32,976 bases of DNA from Candidatus Altarchaeales archaeon (GTDB lineage: Archaea; Altiarchaeota; Altiarchaeia; IMC4; SCGC-AAA252-I15), in the NCBI GenBank assembly GCA_014729705.1, contig WJJK01000099.1, positions 1 through 32,976 on the forward strand, in the 5' to 3' direction. Positions 24,277-32,976 of this stretch are shown here, one piece after another. The notes below the pieces were generated by a model. That model made no database searches. It saw only the letters and a list, made by a program, of their open reading frames with translations, and was not told where the DNA came from. Positions within the stretch are counted from its first letter, which is position 1. Every line of letters begins with the position of its first letter. A program made the translations under genes and the position numbers.

Positions 24277-27200
24277 TGGTATATTCCATTTTGACGGAAG
24301 CCAGGGTTAGGCCCTCCGTTGCCCCTAAACAGCCAGACGTCACTGACTACCAGGTGGTTTGGGACGTTAACCAAGACCTGAAGGGCTGGACTACGTTCGT
24401 CAACATGGACATAGTAGGCTCCTGGGGAGGTTTCCTATTTGGAACTAAGAGGACGGAAAGCGGCGGTTTCATCGGACCTTCTTCTGATTTTCCTGCGGTA
24501 GATGCCTTAGTAAACGATCGTATCTTTTTCCGTATGAAGTACGATAAGCACCCCAAAAGCCAGGGAGCTACTACTTTTGGAAAGATACAGTGGACTACGG
24601 AGGCAGATCCGATTTTCGGTGATGATAAAAGTATTACCTTCGATCTCGCCGCCGATGGCAAGTGGAACTTCTATGAGATCAACATGGGCGAAGTTCCCAG
24701 TTGGGTAGGGAACGTAAATAGAGTCCGCTTTTTCCCTTGCGAGGACGGATTCTTTAATGATGAGTTCTTCCTGAGCTTTTTTGAAATAGGCACCAATGCT
24801 TTTGATTTCTCCTTCGAGGAAGCAGATGCTGGTTCTTCCGGTTTTGCCCAGGCAGCGGTTCCTTTAAATGGAGCAGTCACTATAGAAAAGGGCGTCAACG
24901 ATAAACTTATTGTAAATATTGATGATTATGGTGACGTTCAAATAACTCTTACTCCGCAGACTTCTCAGCCTCTTCTTATAGCCAGAGATATTGCCCTTCA
25001 GTTGGGTAAAGTAGGTATAGGGGGGTATACGCGGGCAGATGCTTTTATGACCGAAGACTCCCTTCTCCGGATAGAGTCAGGAACTAGGGCTTCTGATTCC
25101 AGCGTTTCTGTTAAAAGTGGTCCCAATTCTGCGGCTGAGACTTTAGGTTTTACGGATGCTGTGGGTTTCTTTATAGGCACCACAGGAACTGGTTCCGAAC
25201 CTGACTCTCAATACGAACCCCTATCTGCTTACAGACCTACTACTTTAGAGATACTTTCTCTGTTTGATAATGATGAGGATTTGCCCGCTTTTAGTCTGGA
25301 TCCACAGCAGCCCATAGTTCAGGCAGGTAACGTTAACTTCGCTGTAGTAAATCAGCGTCTAACTCAAGACATAGTGTTGGAGGGTAGAGACACCGGCCTT
25401 CAGGGATTTAGTATTACTCAGGACGGTTCCCTGGATGGTGCTTCTAAAACCTTTATAGATTTGAACCATCCCTTCGCTGATGAGGGTAAAGTAGACAAGA
25501 TATTCATGAATGGTGTTCCTAATAGGGACGGCTCAAGTAAGTGGAAGATCTTTCGCCCTCGGTTGGATGGAACTTTAACTCTTGTGTCTGAGGGAGCTAT
25601 CGCTGAGAAGACTTTTACCGATGATCCCAATGGCGGTCTTGTAAGCAGCCCTGTCCCAGATGTTTTTACAGCTGATCTGTCTACATCCAACGTAAAGGTT
25701 CGCCGCGGTGATCTGTTGGGTATTTTTAACGTAGGGTTGCATGCGGGGGCTGGAAATACAATCAAGCCGGATGCTCTTTATTACGAGATAGATGGAGATG
25801 CTACTGGAGATGTGACACCTCCCCCTCCTTCTGGTGCTGGAGAGACGGGTCTGGCTATTTACGCCGAGGGCGCTGCAACGAAGAATAGGGCAGTTATTGA
25901 CATAGATCTTCGCCGGAGATTAAACATTGACCGAGTTAGAGTCAAAGGTATAGAAGATGCAAGAGATTTGGAATATAATCTGGGTATAGCTGGATCTGCG
26001 GAATATAATGCCGACATTAGCGGAGAACACACTATTTGTTACCAAGTAACCCCCACTGTGAGGGATTGCTTCACCAGACAAAACCAAGCTTTTAACATCC
26101 AAGCACTGAACGACGATGTTTTAACTGCGGAGAATGGAGACATAGGTTTTGGAGATGGGGGAGTAGGTGGTATAGGTGGTGCCGATGTCACAGGTTCTAC
26201 CTACTTTTATGTAAACGGAGACGGGGAGTTTCTCGGGTCCTTTGAGTTTGAGAATCAGGGGCCTGAACGTTTTAACTTCTTCCGAGATCCTTTAGGCATA
26301 GAATGCTTCTTTAGCAGTCAGACCCCCAGGCTGGACAAGCCTGTGGGTAAGGTTGTTATGTATTTCAAGGATAAGAAGAACCAAAGAGCATGGCAGCTGG
26401 AGTACTTGGTCGGAAGAGGAGGAAAAGGAGGAAACGGAAGTAAGCCTGGCTTCTCCTTGATCCCTGCTGATACTTTTCAGTCTGTTAGAGTTGATGATAA
26501 GCTCATAGAGCCCTTCGCCGGTATACCTTTGAAAGAAGATCATGTTTCTCTTTTGGTAGACAACCCAGTCATCTTGGATGTTGTCGCCGCCGATGGCACC
26601 AGAAACCCCCAACAAGGTGTTGACTTTGAAGAAAATGTTGGTGAGCTTGGAGGGGTTAACTTCGGAGATCAGGCGGTTTTTCTTGAGTTCCAATGGAATC
26701 GCTTTGAATGGTCCTTTGAGACAATAAGGACTCCTGCTTTAAGATGGTACAGTGATTTCCACTGGAGTACCAAGATTTCTGAGATGCAGGTTTTTGCCGT
26801 GTCGGAGTCCAACGAATCCCTCGGAGACAATGTACAGGTTCTTTTCTCTGCAGATGGTCAAACTTTTACCACTGCCGACTTATCTAACGCCAACGAAAAA
26901 GAGGCTGAGTATAAAATAGGCAACTCTCCTCAGTTTATGCGTCTGATAGTCCGCCCGGTTTTGAAGACTTCTTTGAATGATGTTCAGATAGATTTTGAAG
27001 AAGATCAGGTTTGTTTTGGGGATGAAGGACGCATTACTAAATCCACTTCCCTTAAAGAGGCCCGAGTTGGGTCTGTTGGGGCCAGCACGCCACTTAAGAT
27101 TACAAACAACACTGGGCAGACTGCGGATCTAATACTGGATGTTCCGGAAGACATAGAAACTGCCCGACAGCTTCTGTACTTCAATCAGCTGAATAGCCAG

Positions 27201-30200
27201 GATAACATACAATCTCCACAGGTAGGCCCGCCAGGAAGAGTAGATTTTAATCCGGGCAAAGTTCTAAAGGAACAGTCCAGCGTGACAGTTAACTCCAAAG
27301 CTTACGGTTTGCTCAGCCTTGTGAGCGGTACCGAGAGTTTCCGCTCTGATGATCTCGCGATAAACGGAGGCTTTGAGACTGGTACTCTGGATGGTTGGAA
27401 TGTTGAAATAACTAAATCAGGTACTTTAGATTTTCAAATACCTAAAGTGGATAACCTTTCTGATTCTGCTACGTCTTCGATTCAAACTGGGGAGTTTTCC
27501 TTCGGTGTAAGTCAACACTCATCTGTTCCGGCCCAGGACTCGCAGTTTGCAGGTGTGGCTTTCAAGATTGGACAAACTCACGATCTTTCTGAGTTTGCGT
27601 CAGGTATTGATCAAGGATTCTCTACATTTGATTTTGGCTTTGATTATGCTGCCTATGGAACTGATGCTAATCCTACTATTCGAGTTTATGGTTCCCCAAC
27701 TCTTTCTGGGGTTTTAGAGCCCCCTGGAACTGTAGTAAGTTCGGGGTATGGTAGCAACCTGCTATCGGAACTTGTTGCTACTAAATCCAGCAGTGTCGGA
27801 AACCCTAACTCCGGTAATGCCGGATACGAGTCTACTATTAACGTGAAAGAGGGTACCCGTTTTATTAGGACAGAAATAGATGTTGATATTCCCTCGGAAG
27901 AGACTTCTTTGGGTAGTTCGGGTCTTATTTTTCACATGGACGATTACAGTGCTTTTGTGAACACCCCAGCTTTGACCACTGCCAAATGGTATAAGAGTTA
28001 TTTCACTGGCCAGGGAGATTTTGGGGACGCTTCTTTTGTGCCGGTTACTTCAGGCTCTTTCGTTGCGGTTACCGGCAGCCATCACTGGTACCAGCCAGCA
28101 AGTCAAAGCGCTGATGCCACCCCCGAGCCCGGACAATCCCAGGGTTTCGATTTTGCGTTTACTCAGGATAGGAATAAGGGAGTTCAATCTTTCTCCAGAA
28201 TGCGCCCTACCGATCCTGGTATTTTGGGAGCAAAATGGGTGGGGGAGAAGAAGATCGCAGGGATCCGTGTAGCCCACTCGGACAACACCGGCCCCTTGTT
28301 TGCATCCTCTCACTATCCTCGTTTCTGGCAAATAGAAGTTCTTAAGACCAGGACGGAGCTGGGAGGACAAGAGCCAGACATCAATAACAACTCTCACTTT
28401 AAAGTTGTTCGCCAAATAAAAACTCTCATTAAAGACGACGGCCCTTCTGAGCTCAACATCAATTCCAATGAGTTCGGAGGTTCCAGTTCCAAGATCACAA
28501 CTTGGATCTTTGATGAGCCGGTCTCTACAGAAGGCATTCGGTTGGTATTTACCCTAAACTGCGACTTGTTTGAGCGCCAGAGTTTTTCGGATTTCTCCTC
28601 CTTTAACGCTTTCACAGGTTGCCCGGATAACACCCTTTTCGGTACTGACTTCGTTACTAATAAGGGAATTTATGTTAGTATGATTATACCCCTGGAATCC
28701 CTGGGAAGGACCAGTTTGCCTGTAGACGATGTTCCCGACAGAGAACTTTCCGACGGTATAAACTCGGAAGGAGGAGATGGAGGAACCATCTATGCTGCGG
28801 TGGATTTGGGGCGACATTTTGATGTTGAGACGAATTCTGATTTGTTTGAGTTGGTCGCGGATACCATTAGGCAAACCTCTTGGACTACCAACGCTCTCTT
28901 CAGTGGGGACGATACAGATGATCCCAATCAAGTTACCTGGGCAGGTAGTTCAAGTTTTGCCCGTTGGATAAGATTTGATGCACCGGCTACCCCTGGCGGG
29001 GAGTTTGAGCAGGAGGTTAGATTTTTCCAGGGAGGTCTAAGTGCGGGACAGGGTGTGCCCTATGAGATAGAAAATCTTCCTCAAGGAATTCTTACTCAGG
29101 CCCGTATTTACCCAAGGCTCCAGACTGCCAGCATACCTTTGGAAGGGCCCAATCATTTCTGGAAAGATTTGGGTAACATTTTAACAGATAATCGCACAAC
29201 CACCTTTATAAACTACTCAGATTATCCTATTATCTGTTTAGACCTTGGAAGAGATTATCTCCTAAAACAGACCTCCTCTGCTATTGTACAACGTAGGGAA
29301 CTGTTCACTCCAGGTGCCACTTCTAGCACGGATGACAAAAACTACTGGCAAACCAATAACGACGATGCTTTTGCCTATTCCTCCAAGTCCTTTAGGCAAG
29401 TTAGTGACCCCTCCCGTGTTAAGTATACCAGTTTTGGTGATGCTATTCCTACCAATACTGTGCGTTGGGTTGCGGTTAGGGGTATTGGAAATCTTCTTCA
29501 AGATGATATTTCCGGGGCAAAAGAGTACAACTTTGAAACCCTGGGAGGTATTCTCTCTGGGGTGAATTTTGCCCCAGAAAATCCTGAAGTGCTTACGGAA
29601 AATTCTAACTGGTTTACAACTAATACTGCTGCCCTGCGGGATATTTCTACCTTTGATACTTCCCTGGGTAGACCTTTCAGTATACAAGAGAATGTAGATT
29701 ATGGTTCCAATGGACCATCCAACCAAAGAGGAACTTTTGGAGACCCTTACTTTGTGTGGGATGGTGTTTTCGACATTGCGGATGATGACTTCTGGGGTAT
29801 TGCTTTGCGGGACCCTAATACAGGGCTCAACATAGGAGGAAATGAGTTTCCTCATTATGTGTGGCGAGTGTTTAGGGATCCTTACCGAGGAGATTCGATA
29901 ACTCGCACTATAAAAGCAGTTAAGATCCTTGGATACAACGGAGATTTTTATCCCAAAGATTTTGAAATCCAAAGTTTGGACAGCGCTGATGCTGATCCAA
30001 CCTCCGATTTGAGCTGGACTACTATCGATGGGGGTAACTTTACAGGAATAAATACTTATAACCAGGGTCTGGGTTTTACATTTATTTTACCGGAGCCTTT
30101 AGAGGTTAACGGTATCCGCATCCTGGTAAATGACAGCGAGTATGTGGACGACACGGTTACCTCGCAAGTAAATGAACTTGGACAGTTCAATCAATCCCCT

Positions 30201-32153
30201 ATTGATAGAGGCCCACAAACCAGGATCGTCTCTGTTGTAGTTTACGAGGAAGTAGTAGAGGAGGCCAATCTTGTAGGCACTGTGGAAACAGACCATGCTC
30301 AGGGTTCTTCTATTAGTTCTACTACCCAGGTGCCAGAGCGAGGGCCTGCTAACATGATAGATGACAACTCTCGCACTTTTTTCCAGTCTACAGGTTTTCA
30401 AGAAACCATAACTCTGAGCCTGCCCTTTGCCAGAACTATCAATCGCTTTGAGTGGGAGATGGATCAAAACTATGCAGAGCAGTTTGACCTGGACCCTATA
30501 AGTTCCAATGCTCCCGGTACCTTCCGTCTCAAGTCTAACGAAAACATAGTGTTGGAGACTGTATTAGATATAAGCAACTTTTCTGGACTTACCTTCAGCG
30601 GAACATTAGATCCTCCGGTTACTGCTGACACCTTCGTTTTTGAGGTGGATGAGCCCCAGGGTGTTGATACTGATGCTTCTTCTATAATCATTCACTCTCT
30701 GAGGTTGATAGAAGAAACACAACAAATTACCCCCTTGGTTACTGTCGAGGATACTTTCGATAGGAGACCTGATGGGACCAATCTCCGTAGTACTAAAATA
30801 AACTATGCCAAAGATGCATCTGCCATTGCCAATGTTTATCTGGACGGAGTTGATGCTGGAAACGATGCGCTCTTTTCGGAGAGAGACTTTTTCACTTTCT
30901 GGTTGAAAATAAACGATGTTTCCTTGTTGGATACTAACTTCGGTTCTTTCCGTCTGGGCAATGACAGAAACACCTACTATTCTTGGAGGATTCCTGGACT
31001 AAACTTGAAATCAGGGTGGAACGAAGTAAAGCTCCAGTTTAGTCAGGCCTTTGATAATACTCCAATAGAGTTCCAGTCTGGACCTAACTTCGACCCCGCT
31101 ACCGGGGAGAGCCGGGTAGATTTCGTTACGGCGCCCCAGGTCATATCTACCTCTGTTGATGGTGTTTTCTCACAGAGGGTTGAAGAAGCACCGGGCATTC
31201 GTTTTTTTGAGATGGAGTTTAGGGGTTCTGGTGGCTCCCAGGAGTTGGAAATAGTAGTAGATGACATGAGATTTATTCGTAATAGATTTGAGGATAAATG
31301 TCGCTTTACCCCTTCTCTTTACCTTAACAATAGTGAAACTTTTTCCATTTTCCTTGAAGGCTTGGATCTTTCTGTAGGAACTGTAGAGTTTTGGTTACAG
31401 CCTGATTGGGGGCAGACTGCCCGTATAGACAGATTGCGGGACATTCTGCCGAGTATCTTCAAAATAACGCGTCCCGACGGCAAGTTTTTAAGCTTTTTCT
31501 ATCGTCCCAGTGAAGGATTTGTAACGGTTATCAACGCCGGAGACGAAGTTCTTCAGTTTAAGTCGGATGTTAGTAAGTATTTGTTCCAACCCTTTGACAA
31601 TATTCACGTAGCTCTTACCTGGGATGTGTTTGGGAGAATGCCTCCTACTGGAGCCACTTTACGTATGTGGATTAATGGCCGGGTAGTTTTTGCTACTAAT
31701 AGAACTTGGGACGGCTTACGAGAAGGTGGCGCTACAGTTATGTTTGGCGGGGAAGTAGGGCAGGCAGTGGCTGCTACTCCCCACAACGAAACGGCTATTA
31801 CTTTTACTCCGGTGCCTACTTTGCCCCAGACCAATACGGCTTCTTCCTGGGCACTTTTAGAAAACATAAAGATTTATAACTACGCAAAAACTGACTTTTC
31901 CGACATCAATCGGAGAGACATAAATAGAACTCAGCTTGTAAAACCTTCTGACATGCTTCAGATTTCTCTGGACAATGTGAACTTCTACTCTTCTGGCTCG
32001 GACCAACTTCCGCTGGTTGTAGAGAAAGTTCCCTCGGATGTTACAAAGACTGTGTACATACGTAGTAACATCCCAAAGGACCTTACAGGTGACGAAAATC
32101 GGGATGCCTCTCTACTGGTTAGATGGAAAACCCCACTGGTCCAGTGTGATTAG
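24276..32153 (+). CDS. Giant multi-domain lectin-like adhesin (2625 residues)
   Basis: ATG overlapping the previous stop. Domains by pattern: residues about 27-175, jelly-roll carbohydrate-binding-like (DGKWNFYEINMGEVPSWVGN); about 200-292, the LGF module; a Gly-rich link near 624-638 (GFGDGGVGGIGG); about 802-906, discoidin-like; about 1028-1160, an NGGFETGTLDGW domain; about 1325-1360 and 1494-1578, further discoidin-like stretches; about 1631-1663 (DNRTTTFINYSDYPIICLDLG) and 1881-1955, discoidin-like; about 1998-2150, discoidin-like with MIDDNSRTFFQS; about 2151-2338, jelly-roll-like; about 2339-2540, LamG/concanavalin-like (VGTVEFWLQPDWG ... NIKIYNYAK); 2560-2625, a terminal strand domain ending VRWKTPLVQCD. 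No catalytic motif is obvious. Such a set points to glycan binding on the host surface. It is a fibre or adhesin by inference from its domains; their exact limits need profile searches. Confidence 0.7.
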   Translation: MVYSILTEARVRPSVAPKQPDVTDYQVVWDVNQDLKGWTTFVNMDIVGSWGGFLFGTKRTESGGFIGPSSDFPAVDALVNDRIFFRMKYDKHPKSQGATTFGKIQWTTEADPIFGDDKSITFDLAADGKWNFYEINMGEVPSWVGNVNRVRFFPCEDGFFNDEFFLSFFEIGTNAFDFSFEEADAGSSGFAQAAVPLNGAVTIEKGVNDKLIVNIDDYGDVQITLTPQTSQPLLIARDIALQLGKVGIGGYTRADAFMTEDSLLRIESGTRASDSSVSVKSGPNSAAETLGFTDAVGFFIGTTGTGSEPDSQYEPLSAYRPTTLEILSLFDNDEDLPAFSLDPQQPIVQAGNVNFAVVNQRLTQDIVLEGRDTGLQGFSITQDGSLDGASKTFIDLNHPFADEGKVDKIFMNGVPNRDGSSKWKIFRPRLDGTLTLVSEGAIAEKTFTDDPNGGLVSSPVPDVFTADLSTSNVKVRRGDLLGIFNVGLHAGAGNTIKPDALYYEIDGDATGDVTPPPPSGAGETGLAIYAEGAATKNRAVIDIDLRRRLNIDRVRVKGIEDARDLEYNLGIAGSAEYNADISGEHTICYQVTPTVRDCFTRQNQAFNIQALNDDVLTAENGDIGFGDGGVGGIGGADVTGSTYFYVNGDGEFLGSFEFENQGPERFNFFRDPLGIECFFSSQTPRLDKPVGKVVMYFKDKKNQRAWQLEYLVGRGGKGGNGSKPGFSLIPADTFQSVRVDDKLIEPFAGIPLKEDHVSLLVDNPVILDVVAADGTRNPQQGVDFEENVGELGGVNFGDQAVFLEFQWNRFEWSFETIRTPALRWYSDFHWSTKISEMQVFAVSESNESLGDNVQVLFSADGQTFTTADLSNANEKEAEYKIGNSPQFMRLIVRPVLKTSLNDVQIDFEEDQVCFGDEGRITKSTSLKEARVGSVGASTPLKITNNTGQTADLILDVPEDIETARQLLYFNQLNSQDNIQSPQVGPPGRVDFNPGKVLKEQSSVTVNSKAYGLLSLVSGTESFRSDDLAINGGFETGTLDGWNVEITKSGTLDFQIPKVDNLSDSATSSIQTGEFSFGVSQHSSVPAQDSQFAGVAFKIGQTHDLSEFASGIDQGFSTFDFGFDYAAYGTDANPTIRVYGSPTLSGVLEPPGTVVSSGYGSNLLSELVATKSSSVGNPNSGNAGYESTINVKEGTRFIRTEIDVDIPSEETSLGSSGLIFHMDDYSAFVNTPALTTAKWYKSYFTGQGDFGDASFVPVTSGSFVAVTGSHHWYQPASQSADATPEPGQSQGFDFAFTQDRNKGVQSFSRMRPTDPGILGAKWVGEKKIAGIRVAHSDNTGPLFASSHYPRFWQIEVLKTRTELGGQEPDINNNSHFKVVRQIKTLIKDDGPSELNINSNEFGGSSSKITTWIFDEPVSTEGIRLVFTLNCDLFERQSFSDFSSFNAFTGCPDNTLFGTDFVTNKGIYVSMIIPLESLGRTSLPVDDVPDRELSDGINSEGGDGGTIYAAVDLGRHFDVETNSDLFELVADTIRQTSWTTNALFSGDDTDDPNQVTWAGSSSFARWIRFDAPATPGGEFEQEVRFFQGGLSAGQGVPYEIENLPQGILTQARIYPRLQTASIPLEGPNHFWKDLGNILTDNRTTTFINYSDYPIICLDLGRDYLLKQTSSAIVQRRELFTPGATSSTDDKNYWQTNNDDAFAYSSKSFRQVSDPSRVKYTSFGDAIPTNTVRWVAVRGIGNLLQDDISGAKEYNFETLGGILSGVNFAPENPEVLTENSNWFTTNTAALRDISTFDTSLGRPFSIQENVDYGSNGPSNQRGTFGDPYFVWDGVFDIADDDFWGIALRDPNTGLNIGGNEFPHYVWRVFRDPYRGDSITRTIKAVKILGYNGDFYPKDFEIQSLDSADADPTSDLSWTTIDGGNFTGINTYNQGLGFTFILPEPLEVNGIRILVNDSEYVDDTVTSQVNELGQFNQSPIDRGPQTRIVSVVVYEEVVEEANLVGTVETDHAQGSSISSTTQVPERGPANMIDDNSRTFFQSTGFQETITLSLPFARTINRFEWEMDQNYAEQFDLDPISSNAPGTFRLKSNENIVLETVLDISNFSGLTFSGTLDPPVTADTFVFEVDEPQGVDTDASSIIIHSLRLIEETQQITPLVTVEDTFDRRPDGTNLRSTKINYAKDASAIANVYLDGVDAGNDALFSERDFFTFWLKINDVSLLDTNFGSFRLGNDRNTYYSWRIPGLNLKSGWNEVKLQFSQAFDNTPIEFQSGPNFDPATGESRVDFVTAPQVISTSVDGVFSQRVEEAPGIRFFEMEFRGSGGSQELEIVVDDMRFIRNRFEDKCRFTPSLYLNNSETFSIFLEGLDLSVGTVEFWLQPDWGQTARIDRLRDILPSIFKITRPDGKFLSFFYRPSEGFVTVINAGDEVLQFKSDVSKYLFQPFDNIHVALTWDVFGRMPPTGATLRMWINGRVVFATNRTWDGLREGGATVMFGGEVGQAVAATPHNETAITFTPVPTLPQTNTASSWALLENIKIYNYAKTDFSDINRRDINRTQLVKPSDMLQISLDNVNFYSSGSDQLPLVVEKVPSDVTKTVYIRSNIPKDLTGDENRDASLLVRWKTPLVQCD
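24873..25151 (+). other. LGL/LGF module, copy 3
   Basis: Residues 200-292 of the giant at 24276. Landmarks: VTIEKGVNDKLIVNI, ITLTPQ, IARDIALQL, LLRIESGTRASDSSV, AAETLGF. Confidence 0.6.
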
Positions 32154-32161
32154 GAACGATA

Positions 32162-32976
32162 ATGGTTGAAAGAAACATGATCCGTGAAGGGTTTATTCGT
32201 AATACGCCTGTATCAACGGGTAACCCTACCTTTTCAGGAAGTCAAGTTGCTAATGAGGCACAACTTTCTGCTTTGGCCGATGAGAATACCTCGGTGGCGG
32301 CTATCACTGTTTCTGCTACAGAAAACATAGATCTAACTGCAGACTTGGGCGCGCGCTGGAAGTTAGGGCGCCTGGAGTTGTACACAGACGAGTCTACCAT
32401 AGGTAATGTTACCATGGAGATCAGCGACAATAATGTTGACTTTCATGGAGTAACTCTTACCGGTTCTCCGAACATGTACGTGGGCGACATACCAGATTCC
32501 ACGGTTTCGGGTGCCCCAAGGTATATTAGATATAGACATGCTGCTTCTACGGCTACGGATGTTTTTGAGTGGAAGGCAATTAATGATGATACCATCGTAG
32601 ACTTTGGCGTTGACGGTAGCCAAACTCAGGCACAAATAGATGATGCTCCAGTGGGTCGACCTTCCGATAAAGTTACAGAGTTGAAACTTTTCAATCGATA
32701 CGGTAAGTCTGGAACCGCCTCTGTGTTTGTCGATAACACGGGAGCCGCAGCAGATGAACTTATAGAGGTAGCAACCACAACCACTGGTCCCTGGTTTGGT
32801 AGAGTTATCTCCGATACCGTGCAGCCGGATAGAGTTCCTTTTACTTCTGGTACCCTGGATAATACCCAGGTTGTTGGCGCAAGTGGTTATTTTGTAGATT
32901 ATGTTAATAGTTCAAAAGACAGAGGATGGCAGGGGGATAATGGTGCTTCCGCCTCCATTGTTGCCAATGGGGTTGA
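32162..32976 (+). CDS. Discoidin-like virion protein, 3' truncated by window end
   Basis: Open frame from ATG at 32162 to the last base, 271 complete codons with no stop, so the gene continues. It begins MVERNMIREGFIRNTPVSTG, eight bases after the TAG at 32153; TAGGAACG upstream is only a weak ribosome site. Residues about 38-140 resemble a discoidin/F5-8 type C domain: VAAITVSATENIDLTADLG, then a KLGRLELYTDES strand and VTMEISDNNVDFHG, ending with APRYIRYRHAAS. The rest, VTELKLFNRYGKSGTASVFV and further strands, is beta-rich. It is a likely partner or continuation of the fibre system encoded by the giants. Confidence 0.65.
   Translation, partial: MVERNMIREGFIRNTPVSTGNPTFSGSQVANEAQLSALADENTSVAAITVSATENIDLTADLGARWKLGRLELYTDESTIGNVTMEISDNNVDFHGVTLTGSPNMYVGDIPDSTVSGAPRYIRYRHAASTATDVFEWKAINDDTIVDFGVDGSQTQAQIDDAPVGRPSDKVTELKLFNRYGKSGTASVFVDNTGAAADELIEVATTTTGPWFGRVISDTVQPDRVPFTSGTLDNTQVVGASGYFVDYVNSSKDRGWQGDNGASASIVANGV

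Noticed and set aside
29262..29972. A 236-residue minus-strand open frame
   Set aside because: It is opposite the giant at 24276, with no ribosome site or recognisable motif; it is a shadow of the coding strand.

Overview
The window reads as part of the late structural (virion) region of a large tailed double-stranded DNA bacteriophage. All supported genes lie on the plus strand. They are packed end to end, most with gaps under 25 bases or ATGA/TAATG-type one-base overlaps, and nearly every start has a Shine-Dalgarno sequence of the AGGAGG type. TAA, TAG and TGA all end genes, so the standard bacterial code applies. The host cannot be named from the sequence. I see no integrase, tRNA, rRNA, CRISPR array, insertion sequence or clear terminator, and no gene-free stretch above 300 bases; the longest supported gap is about 45 bases, or 83 if the 23-residue ORF at 2859 is not real. 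No tape-measure, portal, terminase or capsid gene is visible.

Layout. Bases 1-3140 hold small tail/baseplate-hub-like genes: the end of a beta-rich hub-like protein, a helix-turn-helix ORF that looks like an HNH endonuclease remnant, a tail-hub (gpD-like) protein with an Ig-like C-terminus, three small beta-rich or Cys-containing proteins, a possible 23-residue ORF and a small Cys-pair (zinc-ribbon-like) protein. Bases 3144-4715 hold a beta-rich structural protein, a protein made of a tandem 45-residue duplication, and a small Cys-containing protein. Bases 4733-16963 hold a series of modular beta proteins. Two classes alternate: proteins ending in an invasin-type (Big_1-like) Ig domain (6289, 7629, 10332), and proteins made of Gly/Asp-rich Ig-like domains (5681, 8969, 12711). 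The series is bracketed by two genes with strong ribosome sites (4733, 15347) that share a third module. Bases 16975-24276 hold a small conserved-looking protein, a 2178-residue giant with an alanine-rich helical insert, and a basic zinc-ribbon protein. Bases 24276-32153 encode a 2625-residue giant made of carbohydrate-binding-like, discoidin-like and LamG-like domains. A further discoidin-like gene starts at 32162 and runs off the window.

Interpretation. The domain types (Ig-like, discoidin/galactose-binding-like, concanavalin/LamG-like) are those of phage fibres, whiskers and adhesins. Together the genes most plausibly build a tail tip and an elaborate host-recognition appendage. The two giants alone take up about 44% of the window. 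The most notable signals are the interleaved duplication of two adhesin gene types, a module shared by three distant genes including one giant, and a repeated PxEQ-type N-terminal segment. All functional names rest on visible sequence patterns, not database searches, and most individual roles are inference.
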